Assembly (NCBI GenBank): GCA_963555705.1
Contig: OY743170.1
Coordinates: forward strand, 31,323,362 to 31,387,361
Direction of reading: 5' to 3'
DNA from: Ligustrum vulgare
Lineage: Eukaryota; Streptophyta; Magnoliopsida; Lamiales; Oleaceae
Length of the DNA stretch: 64,000 nucleotides
In this document: in pieces, positions 35,223 to 46,100 of the stretch
How positions within the stretch are numbered: the first letter of the stretch is position 1
How the letters are laid out: each line of letters starts with the position of its first letter
Notes under the pieces: generated by a model
The model's database searches: none
Seen by the model: only the letters and a program-made list of their open reading frames with translations
What the model was told of the DNA's origin: nothing
Made by a program: the position numbers and the translations under genes

Positions 35223-35354
35223 GTTATTGTTGAGTAGGGGAAAGGTCGGTACAGTACCGACCATGGAGCCCGGGAAAATGTAGGGTGAGATCCAAAGAGG
35301 TTGGGTCATGGAATTTTCCTTAATATTTAGGAAGCAGGAAAATAATACCGATCA

Positions 35355-35694
35355 TTGGCCCCCGTGCGTCAGAGATTGGGACAAGATTTTTGGATGCATG
35401 ACAATTGTTACATGCACTTTTCCAACTAATAGGATTTAATGCTTGGACATAACTGATTCGCTTTAGATGGATGACACGTGGCTAGAGGCAATCTTTGGAT
35501 TTTTGAAACTTTTTTCGCCAATTTTTGTCTATATATATGTGGTCCCCATAGTCTCATTCTCTTTACTTTGCGAAAAAGAGTGATCAGAGAACTCCATGGG
35601 TTATCATGACTTCTTCAACAATAACTCCTTAGTACTTAGGTAAGCTCGACCTATCCCGTCCTATCTTTGATTTTGTTATTTATTATATAGAGTT
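35355..35694 (+). promoter_or_regulatory. Polypurine tract of Tat B and putative promoter of its antisense ORF
   Basis: The pyrimidine-rich TTGGCCCCCGTG at 35355-35366 is the minus-strand polypurine tract. On the plus strand, TATATATATGTGG (35531-35543) lies about 150 bp upstream of the antisense-ORF ATG at 35695 and is the best TATA candidate for it. No other coding sequence is seen. Confidence 0.45.
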
Positions 35695-37379
35695 ATGGCT
35701 AGGAGGGTTTCAGTGGGTGATCTTAGGCAGGTAGAAAACTTAGATGAACCATTAGAGGTTGAGCCTCTAAGTTTCTATGAACCCCCGACTGGCCCTCAGG
35801 ATAATCAGTCGGACAACGAAGAAGGGGTGGAGAATGATCCCGGGGTGGATAGAGAGCCGAGAGAAGCCGACCTCGAAATTCCAACTTTTTATAACAAAAT
35901 GAAAGAACATATGATCGAGGTAGACATGAGGAGATATAAACTGGTAGAGAGGTATACGACAAGGGTTCCTGATAGAGGTGAGTATCCTTATCATTTCCGG
36001 GAGGGGAAAATAGTTGTGTTTACCGAGGCTTTAATGGCCGGGCTTCGATTCCCACTCCATTATTTCTTTGTGGACTTCTTGCTGACCGCGGGCATATTTC
36101 CGAGTTAGCTTGCTCCAAACGGGTGGAGGATTCTCGTGTATTTTTTCATTTTGTGTAGGAGTTTAGGAATAGAACCCACCATTAACCACTGTAAATGTCT
36201 TTTGGAGCTCAAGTTTCTTCCTCGGTGTAATTGCTTTGTTTATTTGTGCGGGAAGGGTAGGTTTGAAGCCCCATGGGTTCCATCCTCCATTAAGTATTGG
36301 AAAGAGAATATTTTCTTTATCAAGCCGAGAGATGGAGATAACATTTTCTGGCCTACCTTTAGGAAATTGAACGTAGATAGTTTCAATAGGGTAGAGAACC
36401 TAAGTGAGGAGGCCAATGCTGTAAGGGTGTGTGATTTTGGGTTGTTGGCTGAGGAGGCCAATGATCTTGTGAATAATGATATCCTTCACATAGCCGGCCT
36501 TGGTCTCCAGCCCGGTAGGGTTCGACGTAAAAACATTACTTCAACTTTCTTGTATGTTTTCTTTGGTATGTGTCTTATTCCCAGGAGATCTAACTTCCCC
36601 GATATTTTTTTTTCAGGGATGGCTTTTGACTCTGAGGCATTGAAGGAGGCTGCTTTGGCCAAGGCCCAAGGGGCTTGGAACAAGTGACCTGTAGACGAGG
36701 TAACTCGACGACGTCCTCAGAAAAAATCAAGAGCTACTGTGTCCGGCCCTGGTCAATCTTCTAACACGGCTGCCGAAGCTCCTCGAGCTAGAACGAAAAG
36801 GCAACAGAGGGGTTGGGCTACCTCGCCTTCTGACTCGGAGCTCCCTACCTTGGCAGATTGCCGAAAGAAGCTCCAAGATTCTCTCCACCCGGACCTCGTA
36901 AAAAAGTAACAATACGAGTTCGGGTTAGAGCGGGGAGTAGAACACATAATGAGCGCAGCTCTCCAGGTATGGTCTGAGGTGTTTCACTGCTTTTTGTGTA
37001 CATTTTACTAGATTTTCTTCTAACTTATTTTCTCGATCTCCAGATGCTCAGTATTACCCGGGGTGTTGCTAACCAAAGCATTGAATGGGGAGAGACTGCC
37101 AGTCAGTTGGTGCACTCCGTTCAATACGAAGCTACTCGGGCTAATGCTGCAAAGGAGGAGCTTAGGAAGGTTAGGGCTGAGCTCGAGGCAGCCATTCAAG
37201 AGTGGGAGTCATCCAATGATGAAAACAAATGCTTGGATGAAGAGCTCAAGGAGGCACAGGAAGGGGAACTTCAAGCTCGAGCGCTGGCGGTGGAAGAGTT
37301 CAATGGGTCCAAAGAGTATAAGCTCGCGCTTCGGAATTATGCTCTTGAATCCTATGCTCAAGCGATCAAGCAAGTGTGA
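35695..37379 (+). pseudogene. Antisense ORF of Tat element B (transposase_28-type), with introns
   Basis: Runs opposite to gag-pol. Exon 1 (35695-36108) has an acidic N-terminus, then EGKIVVFTEALMAGLRFPLH. A TAG at 36106-36108 interrupts it. The same frame continues with LAPNGWRILVYFFILCRSLGIEP and CFVYLCGKGRFEAPWVPSSIKYWKENIFFI, the pattern of the plant 'putative gypsy-type transposon' domain. A likely intron ends at TTTTTTTTTCAG (about 36616). A basic linker follows, then an intron with donor CCAG-GTATGG (36968) and acceptor CTCCAG (37043). The last part (to 37379) is a Glu/Ala-rich coiled coil. Such antisense genes are known from Grande, Retand and related Tat elements; their role is unproven. 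A TGA at 36685-36687 also breaks the unspliced frame. Confidence 0.7.
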
Positions 37380-37928
37380 GCTTGGTGCCTTTTGAAGGCG
37401 ATCGAGCTCGATACCAGTCCGCTGGCTGAGTTTCCCCTAGGCTCTGACAAGCTCGACCCCGTTCGATGATGAAGAAGAGGACTGCGAAGTGGTGGGGGAT
37501 GACGAGATCGGAAGTGAGCCCGAGCCTTGAAATCAATTTTCTTTGCATCACAATTTTTTGAATACTTGTACAAACCCGGGGTATGCCCCGAGGACTACTT
37601 GTGTTTTTTTTTCTTTTATAAATGAATATGTCTATTTTCTACCAATGCTTGCCCCCTTTACTTGTGTTTTAATGACAAGCTATTTGCCATCTTGAGCACA
37701 AAAACCATATTTGTAAGGGCTTATGACATATTTGACATGTGATCGGGCATGGACGACCTCCTAATTTTGTTATCAAAACTTCGGATTGATGATAATTGAT
37801 TGACAAGACCAATCACGCTCGACCTTGTAGTACCATTCAAATATTAGGTCGGGTTTTTACCTTGCGAAATTTAAAAATTTTATTTTAGAAGGTCGGGTAA
37901 TGCCGACACATTAAGTTGTGTGTAGGGA
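37380..37928. other. Non-coding spacer of Tat element B
   Basis: Follows the antisense ORF. A plus-strand tail continues to about 37530 (SEPEP-like acidic end, then TGA). The stretch 37590-37628 is T-rich with possible polyadenylation context for the antisense transcript. No other gene. Confidence 0.4.
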
Positions 37929-38420
37929 AGAGGTGAAACTCTTGAATTTGTGAATGTAAAAAATAATTTGTAATGTCTTGCCATGGGACATTGTAAATTA
38001 TTCGTGAGAGAATATTTAGTAACGTCTTACCGTGAGACATTGTAAATTATTCGTGGGAGCATAATTTTTAATGCTTTACGATGAGACATTGTAAATTATT
38101 TGTTGGGGAAATAATTTATAACGCCTTACCATGAGACATTGTAAATTATTCGTGGGAGAATAATTTGTAACGTCTTATCATGAGACATTGTAAATTATTT
38201 GTTAGGAAAATAATTTGTAACACCTTATCATGAGACATTGTAAATTATTCGTGGGAGAATAATTTGTAACGTCTTACCATGAGACATTGTAAATTATTTG
38301 TTGGGGAAATAATTTATAACGCCTTACCATGAGACATTCTAAATTATTCGTGGGAGAATAATTTGTAACGTCTTACCATGAGACTTTGTAAATTATTTGT
38401 TGAGAAGTAACTTGTAAAGT
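37929..38420. repeat. Dimeric minisatellite, about nine 49-bp units (Tat B)
   Basis: The unit TGTAAATTATT(C/T)GT...AATAATTTGTAACGTCTTACCATGAGACAT repeats about nine times. Two variants alternate: one with ATTCGTGGGAGAATAATTTGTAACGTC and one with ATTTGTTGGGGAAATAATTTATAACGCC. The effective period is therefore about 98 bp. It lies between the antisense ORF and integrase. Confidence 0.88.
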
Positions 38421-38723
38421 CATTTGGATGACCTTATAAGTTATTCTAAGATTTTTGTCCTCTGGTGCTCATTCTTCGGAAGAAACTCTTTTATTAAAGG
38501 GGACTGAACTGTGTGCCTCGTTAAAACCTTATCCAGAAAAATCCTGTGGGACAAAATATGGATAAGGAAAAAGAGTATCCGTCCCTGACGCTGAAAGAAA
38601 GAACGATGGGCGCGCAGGCCCAACCTTAAACATTATTGATGGACGTGTAAGTCCTGAAAATAAAAAAATGGGTGCGCAGACCCGACTCTTCTACAACTAG
38701 TGACTTTGTTAAAAGAAACGTGA

Positions 38724-39899
38724 CTACTTGTAGTATGACTTTAAATTCTCCACATTCGATGGCCGAGAAAGAGGTCTTAAATCCATTGTTCGGATGCTGC
38801 ATGAGCCCTTTCCCACCTTTCGGATGACTTCGTATGGTCCTTCCCAAATAGGTCCAAGTTTCCCAGGTTGGTAACCAGCGGTTTCGCTTCGACGAAGGAC
38901 AAGATCTCCCATTCTGAATTTTCTCTTCTTCACTCGGATATTAAACTTCTTTATCATGGCCTGTTGATAAGCCGCTATTCTCAAGGATGCATTCTCCCTG
39001 ACTTCTTCCAGAAGATCCAGACTTTCTCTCTGTCCCTCAATCTGATAGGGTGATTTTGTAGTCATTGTACTAAAGTTGGGAATTGTTACTTCTACTGGAA
39101 CAACAACTTCTATCCCAAAAGGCAACCATGAATGGAGTTTCCCCTGTTGCAGTTTTGAATGTTGTTCGGTTGGTCAAAAGTATTTCTGGGAGGAGATCAG
39201 GCCAATCACCCTTGGCACTGTGAAGGCGAGTCCTTTAATCTTGCAAGATGAGTCTGTTCGTAACTTCAGCTAATCTATTACTTTGCGGGTGTGAAATAGA
39301 AGTTAACATGTGTTCTATTCCCAGGTCCTTGCAAAACTGTTTGAAGGCTTGGCACTCGAACTGACGCCCGTTATCAGTGATTAATGTCTTAGGAAGACCA
39401 AAATGGTAGATAATTGACTTCCATACAAATGCCTCCAACTTTTGTTCTGTGATTACGGCAATAGGTTCTGCTTCCACCCATTCTGTGAAGTATTCCATAG
39501 CCACTTCTAGGAACTTGACCTAACCAAGAGCTATGGGGAATGCCCAAGTATGTCAATTCCCCATTGAGCGAAGGGATATGGGCACATGATTGAAGATAGT
39601 TCTTCAGCGGGTTGATGTAATCAGGCTGCAAACCTTTGGCACTTATCGTAAGTTTTCACATAGATGAGTGTGTCATTCTTCATGGTTGGCCAATAGTATC
39701 CGTATCGCATTAACTTCATAACCATTGCTCTTGCTCCCTGGTGTCCTCCACAAATTCCTTCATGAACCTCGGCCATAGCAAGGGCTGCTTCTTTCGGAGT
39801 TAGGAATCGCGGGTAAGGAAGTGTAAAACTTCGATGGAACAAGGTATTCTGTATACCTCGGGGCCCTTGCTTTGACTCTTCTTGCTTCTGCTTTGTCAT
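38724..39899 (-). pseudogene. Integrase of Tat element B, broken
   Basis: Read on minus: the zinc-binding segment (AEVHEGICGGHQGAR ... YDKCQRFA) at 39899-39621; the core start WGIDILGH near 39560; YFTEWVEAEPIAVITEQ and LITDNGRQFECQAF at 39504-39235 with the second catalytic Asp; HPQSNRLAEVTNR where the catalytic Glu is expected; and the C-terminal block KRKFRMGDLVLRRSETAG...GPIWEGPYEVI at 39125-38724. At least three frame changes separate these parts, and the region between 39235 and 39125 has lost coding continuity. Confidence 0.82.
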
Positions 39900-40078
39900 C
39901 TGACAACTTTCCTGATGTTAAATATTCAATGATTGGATCCATCCAACTGGGTTCATGATCTGAAATATCCATGACATCGGGCTGATGTGTAATACTGGGC
40001 TCATGAAGAGTTCACACGAATATAGTTCTCTCTAAGTGGTTAAGAGTGGAAAAAATTAATCTTGACAGAGCGTCCACA

Positions 40079-40740
40079 TTATGATTGGCTTGGAATTTTG
40101 TCAATGCAGCAAGACTCGAACTTCTTTTGCAAGTCCAAAACCATCATCCTGTAAGATGACATTTTCTCATCTTTTGAATCACTTAAGACTTTGATATGCT
40201 CGACCCCTAGATGTGTAGCTGCTTGAAGTACGGAGATAACGGCTTCATACTCTGCATCATTATTAGTTGCTGGGAAGTCAAACCTTCTTGCACACTGAAT
40301 TTCCATTGTGTCGTCATCTTTCTTGAGTATGATTCTGGCCCCCGAGCCTGTGGTGTTCGATGCTCCGTCAACTTGCAAAGTCCATGTGGCCTCTTCCCTG
40401 TCATGACTTGTTTGACCCCGAGGTCTTGGGGCGAATTCGACAATGAAGTCGGCCAAGACCTGTGCTTTTATAGAAGGTCGAAGTTTTAACTCAATGTCAT
40501 ATTCCCCAAGCTCGATTGACCATTTGAATAGATGACCAGAGACATCTAGTTTCTGTAAGATCTGTTTTAAAGGCTGATTTGTGAGCATATTTATAACATG
40601 GGCTTGAAAGTAAGGTCTTAACTTTTTGGCTGTTGTAACCAAGGCAAGTGCAAGTTGTTCTACTAGTGTATATCGGGTTTCTGCGTCCAACGTCATCTTG
40701 CTGACATAATATACGAGTTTCTGAGCCTTCCCTTCCTCTT
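40079..40740 (-). pseudogene. RNase H and second RNase H of Tat element B
   Basis: The first RNase H tail (LVYYVSK near 40710, then RYTLVEQLALALVTTAKKLRPYF) leads through the connection segment (LFKWSIELGEYDIELKLRPSIKAQVLADFI) into the second RNase H. The latter has the first acid in LQVDGASNTTGSGA, the Glu in FPATNNDAEYEAVISVL and the third acid in VLSDSK. Immediately after DSK the text jumps to DEKMSSY. The QLVVNQ...-type segment seen in element A (residues after FRDS) is missing, an in-frame deletion of roughly 14 codons. Confidence 0.78.
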
Positions 40741-41612
40741 TGACAAAAAACGGCGCTTACAACATGATCTGAAACTGCTAGATACAAGAACAGATTGTCT
40801 CCTGGATGTGGCTTTACCAATATTGAAGGAGTACCCAAATATTCCTTCAACTTCATGAAGGAGATCTCGCACTCTTCATCCCACCAGAAATCTTTGTTTC
40901 CTCTAAGAGTTTTGAAGAAGGGAAAACATTTATCAGCTGCCCTTGACATAAAACGGCCCAATGCTGCCACTCTCCCCGTAAGCTTCTGTACTTCCCTAAT
41001 GTTCCTGGGAGGTTCCATTGATGTAAGGGCTATAATTTTATCTGGATTTACTTCAATGCATCTCTGGGTGATCATGAATCCCAAAAATTTTCCCAAGCTT
41101 ACTCCGAAGGCGCACTTGGCGGGATTTAGTTTCATCCGATGTTTTCTGAGTGTACAGAACATGTCTTCCAAGTCAGAAATGTGGTCTTTCTTTCTCGAGC
41201 TCTTTACAATCATGTCATCAACGTAAACTTCAATGTTCAGTCCGACGTGCTTAGAGAAGTCCATGTTTACCAACATTTGATAAGTAGCTCCAGCATTCTT
41301 CAATACAAAGGGCATGACTTTATAGCAATATATTCCTTCATCTGCCACAAAGTAAGTTTTTTCCTGATCTTCCTGTGCCATTCGAATCTGATGATATCCT
41401 GAGAATGCTTCGAGGAGGCTGTAAAGCTCAGAAACTGATGTGGATTCCACTAATTTGTCGATATGGGGAAGAGGATAACTGTCTTTTGGACATGCTTTGT
41501 TTAAATCTATGAAATGTATGAAAACTTGCCACTTTCCTTTCGGCTTCTTCACTAATACCACATTACCTAGCCATTCTGGGTACCTTACTTCCTTGATGAA
41601 TCCTGCTTTCAA
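40741..41612 (-). pseudogene. Reverse transcriptase of Tat element B, long open segment
   Basis: The RT core is open from 41612: GFIKEVRYPEWLGNVVLVKK, DLNKACPKDSYPLP, FSGYHQI, and the catalytic EVYVDDMIVKS with the Asp pair. KCAFGVSLGKFLGFMI and the start of RNase H (NLFLYLAVSDHVVSAV) follow. A frameshift near 40745 ends it. Substitutions are visible in otherwise conserved places (FIHFIDLN where the family has a DFxDLN-type block), so activity is unlikely even without the frameshift. Confidence 0.85.
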
Positions 41613-41855
41613 AAGCTTATATATTTCTTCCTTTATGATTTGCCTTCTTCACTGTTTTACAGGCTTCTTGTCAGGCATGACGTTAAGCCGCTGTTCAACG
41701 AGTGCGGGGTCAATCCTGGGCATGTCTTCAAGGCTCCATGCGAATATGTCAACATTTCTCCTTAAACATTGCGAAAATTATTCCTTCATTGATTAGGGGA
41801 GTTCCTTTCCAATTGTGATTCTCTTTCCTTCTAGGATTTGAATTTCTTCCAATTC

Positions 41856-42467
41856 TTATACTGGTGACATTCTTTCTTCCACAGGAAGTTCAATTGACAT
41901 CAAATCTGCCTTACCCTTTCCAATACAGCTGATATAACAACTTCTGGCTGCTGATTGATTTTCCTGTACTGTTGCTATGCCTGCGGAAGTTGAGAACTTG
42001 ATTGCCATATGATATGTTGACACTATAGCTTTTAAGCTGTTTAAGAATGGTCTTCCAAAAATAGCGTTGTAGGCTATAAGGGTCTTCACGACCTGAAACG
42101 GGGTCATCTTTGTCACCAACTTTTCTTCTGATCCAAGGGAAGTAGGAAGGTCAATTAAGCCTTCGGGTTTCACCATTCCTCCACCGAAGCTAGTTAGCGG
42201 AGTAATGACCTGACGGAGCCGATCTTTCGGGGGCTGCATCTTATTGAAGGCTTCCAGAGAAAGGACATTAGCTGCACTTCCATTATCCACGAGCACCCTC
42301 CTTACATCAAAATTCGCAATTGTGGCACTGATTACAATGGCATCGTCATGGGGATAGGAAATTCCTTCCATGTCCGTGTTACTAAAACTGATGCTTCTTG
42401 AAACTTCATGGTCATGACTTCCCGATCTTATTTCTTGATCACCCAATGCCCGAGCATGATTTTTCAT
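41856..42467 (-). pseudogene. Aspartic protease region of Tat element B
   Basis: 203 codons with SNTDMEGISYPHDDAIVISATI leading to the active site VDNGSAANVL, then AYNAIFGRPFLNSLKAIVSTYHMAIKF. This is the retropepsin pattern shared with element A. It ends at a stop before the RT. Confidence 0.78.
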
Positions 42468-43912
42468 TGCATTATTTGAATCGCCACCAGAAGCTATTTC
42501 TCCGATGATAAAATTTATGGTGCCAGCGGATCTGTTCTTCTCTTCTCCTCTTACCTGATCTTTATCTTCTTTCTTTATGTAATGTCCCAGGTAGCCTCTT
42601 TTTATGAGGGCTTCTATCTCCCGTTTTAGTGTTCTGCACTCATCTGTGGTATGACCCGGGCTCTTGTGGAAGTCACGATACTTATGTCAATCCTTTTCGT
42701 CGATCTTCCCCTTGATAGGCTTTGGCCAACGCAAATCTTCGCGCCCTTTGTTTTTCATGAGGATGTGAGATCGAGGCGCATTTAATGGAGTTAAACTCTG
42801 ATGCCCATAACTGCTTCCCTTTGTGTTAGGTCGGGAAGAATTCTTTCCATCCTCCTGCCTTGATCTCTTATGCCCCTGTTTGACGGGTTCCGAAGACTGT
42901 ACTGTTGCTCCATGAACTTGATCTTGTACCTTAATCGACAACAGTGTTTCTTCCATATTTATGTATTTCTCGGCCCTTCTGAGAAGTTCTCTCACATTCA
43001 GAGGTGGATTCTTAGACAAGGACATTCTGAATTCCGGACCCGAATAGCCAAGGCCAGGGCTGAAGTGGCTGATGAGGTGTGAAGATCTGGAATCTAAAGT
43101 CTTTCGGCATTAAAAAGAGTCATGAACTCCCGCAGTGTTTCATTCTATCATTGCCCTAACTGCATGAGAGAAGCGGCGGTTTTCTTGATCCTTTTGCTAC
43201 TTGCAAAGAAAGCCGTGAATTTCTCAGTAAGATCAGGGAAGAAAGAGATTGATCCTGGGGGTATTGTAGAAAACCAATCTCGGGCTGAATTTGTTAATAT
43301 TTGCGGGAAGGCTTTACATAGAATGTGATCGGAAGCATTCTGCATGTCCATGACATCAGGGTAGGTATTCAAGTGGTTTTTATGATCTGTTGTTCCATCA
43401 TATTCCTTTATCTGAGGATATTTTAATCTTTCTGGTAAGGGGAACGACGTTATTTCAGGATTAAAATGGGTTCTTCTTATGAAAGAGGTCCAACCTTGTG
43501 TGTTTTACCTTATTCCATCTTCAATTCCTTCCTGAATAATTCTTGAGAGTTCTTGCTGTGTCAAGTTGGCAGATCCCTCAGTCATGGAATGGGCACCCCC
43601 GATTCCCGGGGAATTATCAGCTATAGGATTATCTGGCCTGTGGTCTTCCCTGGGAATCGTACCTGGAGTGTTCGGGTCAAGAGTCGCTTGACGATTATTC
43701 TGTTGTTGAAGAGTCTGGCAGAGTTCACAGAGCTGCTGCTGGAGTTCGTTGAAATCCTCCCGACTAACCGGTTCACTATCTGGTGTGATTTCTGGGTTTT
43801 GGTCTTCCACAACTTCTTCAAGGGGCGGTGGATTATCTTCTTCAACTGAGGTATTGGCCGGAATAGAGGGTCCGGTGAATGCAGAGGGACGAGCCTGACG
43901 TCTATTAACCAT
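42468..43912 (-). pseudogene. Gag of Tat element B, broken
   Basis: Starts at ATG 43912, sixteen bases after the PBS, with MVNRRQARPSAFTGP. An acidic, Gln-rich N-terminal part runs to a stop at 43505. The capsid core follows in another frame (43372-43148: CKAFPQILTNSARDWFSTIPPGSISFFPDLTEKFTAFFASS). Then come NVRELLRRAEKYINMEE (43025-42687) and a zinc-knuckle remnant toward 42600. Several frame changes separate these. Confidence 0.8.
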
Positions 43913-43927
43913 GGCTGATTGTGTCTC

Positions 43928-43945
43928 TTCCCACAGATGACGCCA
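43928..43945 (-). other. Primer binding site of Tat element B
   Basis: Minus strand TGGCGTCATCTGTGGGAA, one base inside the 5' LTR. It is one or two changes from the TGGCGCCGTCTGTGGGAA-type site of Tat/Ogre elements. Confidence 0.85.
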
Positions 43946-43946
43946 T

Positions 43947-44579
43947 TGATGCTGTAAAAAATCCTAACCTTGACAGGATTTGGTGATACTTGATTGCTGG
44001 AAAATATGAATTCGCCTTGGATGACCTGCAAAAAGGCGAGGAGGATTCTCCCCGTTGCCCCTCCAATGTGAGAATTAGTGTTCTGGAGAAAAGTAGAGAG
44101 AAAATATTTAACTGAAAAACGTAAAGAATATTGAATGAATAATATGTGATTAAAGGAGCTATATTTATAGGGTTGAAAAACCCACAACTTTCTTAATTAA
44201 GGAATGAGTCCTTTTTGGTATAAACTTACATTTTAGGAAGAGTTCTAAACTTATAGGGATTCAGTTTCCTTTTAACGAAATGTTTCCTTACGGAACGCGT
44301 ATCTTCTTGAGGCCCAAAAATATAGCCCATTAATGAGGCCCATCGTCAAAAAGGATTTTGAGGCCCGTTCGTATGGCCAATAGGCCGGGAAGAGCCGACC
44401 TAATCCATCAGTGACAACTTGAAGTAATGTGATCGGGGTATAACCGACCTAATGAGCACGGGCTTAGAGGTTAAGCCCGTTATTGTTGAGTAGGGGAAAG
44501 GTCGGTACAGTACCGAAATGTAGGGTGAGATCCAAAGAGGTCGGGTTATGGAATTTTCCTTGGAAAATAATACCGATCA
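43947..44579 (-). mobile_element. Tat B 5' LTR
   Basis: 633 bp, TGATGCTGTAAAAAATCC...ACCGATCA. A TATA box (minus CTATAAATAT, 44161-44170) sits where a minus-strand promoter would be expected. Confidence 0.9.
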
Positions 44580-44584
44580 ATACT

Positions 44585-46100
44585 TATTTAACAAGGATAA
44601 ATGGCCTTTAAGTTTATGAGTGTAGTTTACAAAAATGTTCTGATAAATTTTGATTAAAATGTTTGAATTATAAGATTTTTCGTGAATGATCTTTGGTAGT
44701 ATGTTCACAATTTATTTTTCATATATTAAGAGTGGAAAAAGGTTGACAAATCGATTTTTGGTATTAGATGAAATAATTATTAATTTGAGACGGCATCAAT
44801 CCATTTTTTCGCACTTGCTCTTAATCTCATTCTCAAGTGAACGTTGCAGCATAATTATCTGTTTTACTTTCACTATAACTATAAAGTCCACACATGAATG
44901 TTCTTGAACAACTTATTGATAAGGATGTAATGACTTATTTTATCTAATTGACTGTGCTTATAATGAGAAGTTTATTAGTCATTTTTTTTATTTGTGATGA
45001 TTCGAAATTTTAGGGGTTTTTGTATTTAAATTGACATACCTAGTTTAACAAGATGCCTAGCTGCTGCTTCAGTAACATCGAAGTTCTTTATTGGATCTAT
45101 CTTGAGAGTTTATTTATTAACAAACCCTAATTTCTCCTTAGTAGTGCAATATAGCAGGTGTGGCCCAAACAGAGTTTCATTCAGGTTCATGCTGCATTTG
45201 TGGGTACTGACTTGGAATTTTATGGAATGATGATGGAGTGACGGTCCTTTTGAAGGAACTTGAATAATTCATTGTCATTGCAGTTTTGAGAAAAATCCGA
45301 ATTGAATGGATGCTGTTATTTTACACTTCCATGCAAATTTGATGACTAACATCATTCTTACAATGCATTTGTGCAGTGCTTGTTTAGCTTTCAATCTAAT
45401 GGCTTTCCTTTTCTCCTTCAGTCCTTTTTATCATCTTTATTCTTAGTTTATAAAGAATTAAACTAGAAGATTAATTGTGATGATATTTAAAGACGTAGTG
45501 AATATTTCAGTTGCATGGTTGGAGGGTTACTCCTAGTGAACATATTGAAAAAAATTGTTTTGACGCTGCCGCAGGCTATCCGTTCACATGCATTTCCATG
45601 GTGATCGTGGAGCTCTCGGCTTGGTTGGCATGAAATTTTCTTGAAGTTGCAATTCATTGGAGAGAATGTGAAGGAAAAAGTTGGATTAGATTCATCAGCC
45701 GACCCTCCTACAACCAAGGAGACAAAATTGTGGAGTGGAGAGAAAGAGTCAATCAAGCACTTTGAGTGGAAGTTCACTAGAAGTATACAATGAGATTTTA
45801 GAATGATTTTATGGAATTCGTTTGTCTTCTATTTTATAGAATTCTTTTGGTAAAGCTATGGTATCAATTAATTTATGATAACTTTTAATTCATAGACAGT
45901 GATTAGATCTTGTTACACTGGTACTACTTTCTAATATCATCTAATATATATTAATTATTTTAATTTCAAGTTTTATTACTTTTTTTCTTTGGGTAAGAGA
46001 TGAAATATTGCTCGAGTAACAAAATATTAGTTGAATATATGATTAATATATTGAAATTAAAGATTATTATAATTTAACAAATTAATCATTTTTTACATAT
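44585..46100. other. Low-coding region between retrotransposons, exon-like islands
   Basis: Right flank of Tat B. No long frame. Acceptor-like sites followed by short open islands occur at ATATAGCAG (about 45157) with GTGTGGCCCAAACAGAGTTTCATTCAGG, and at TTGTGCAG (about 45376). With the putative first exon at 33428 these might be pieces of one host gene with a 10.9-kb insertion in an intron, but no protein family is recognised. Confidence 0.25.

Larger units (their letters stand above)
33687..35354 (-). mobile_element. Tat B 3' LTR with inserted MITE
   Basis: TGATGCTGTAAAAAATC...AATACCGATCA matches the 5' LTR at 43947-44579 on both sides of an insertion between about 34166 and 35222. It also carries small differences, including a TTAATATTTAGGAAGCA segment absent from the other LTR. 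Confidence 0.88.
33687..44579 (-). mobile_element. Tat-lineage Ty3/gypsy retrotransposon (element B), complete length but decayed
   Basis: Bounded by LTRs 43947-44579 (5', 633 bp) and 33687-35354 (3', enlarged by a MITE), with duplication ATACT at 33682-33686 and 44580-44584. PBS (minus TGGCGTCATCTGTGGGAA, one change from the tRNA-Arg-type site common in Tat/Ogre) at 43928-43945; polypurine tract (minus CACGGGGGCCAA) just inside the 3' LTR. The minus strand carries gag, protease, RT, two RNase H domains and integrase; the plus strand carries the antisense ORF. All coding parts contain stops or frameshifts. Confidence 0.93.
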
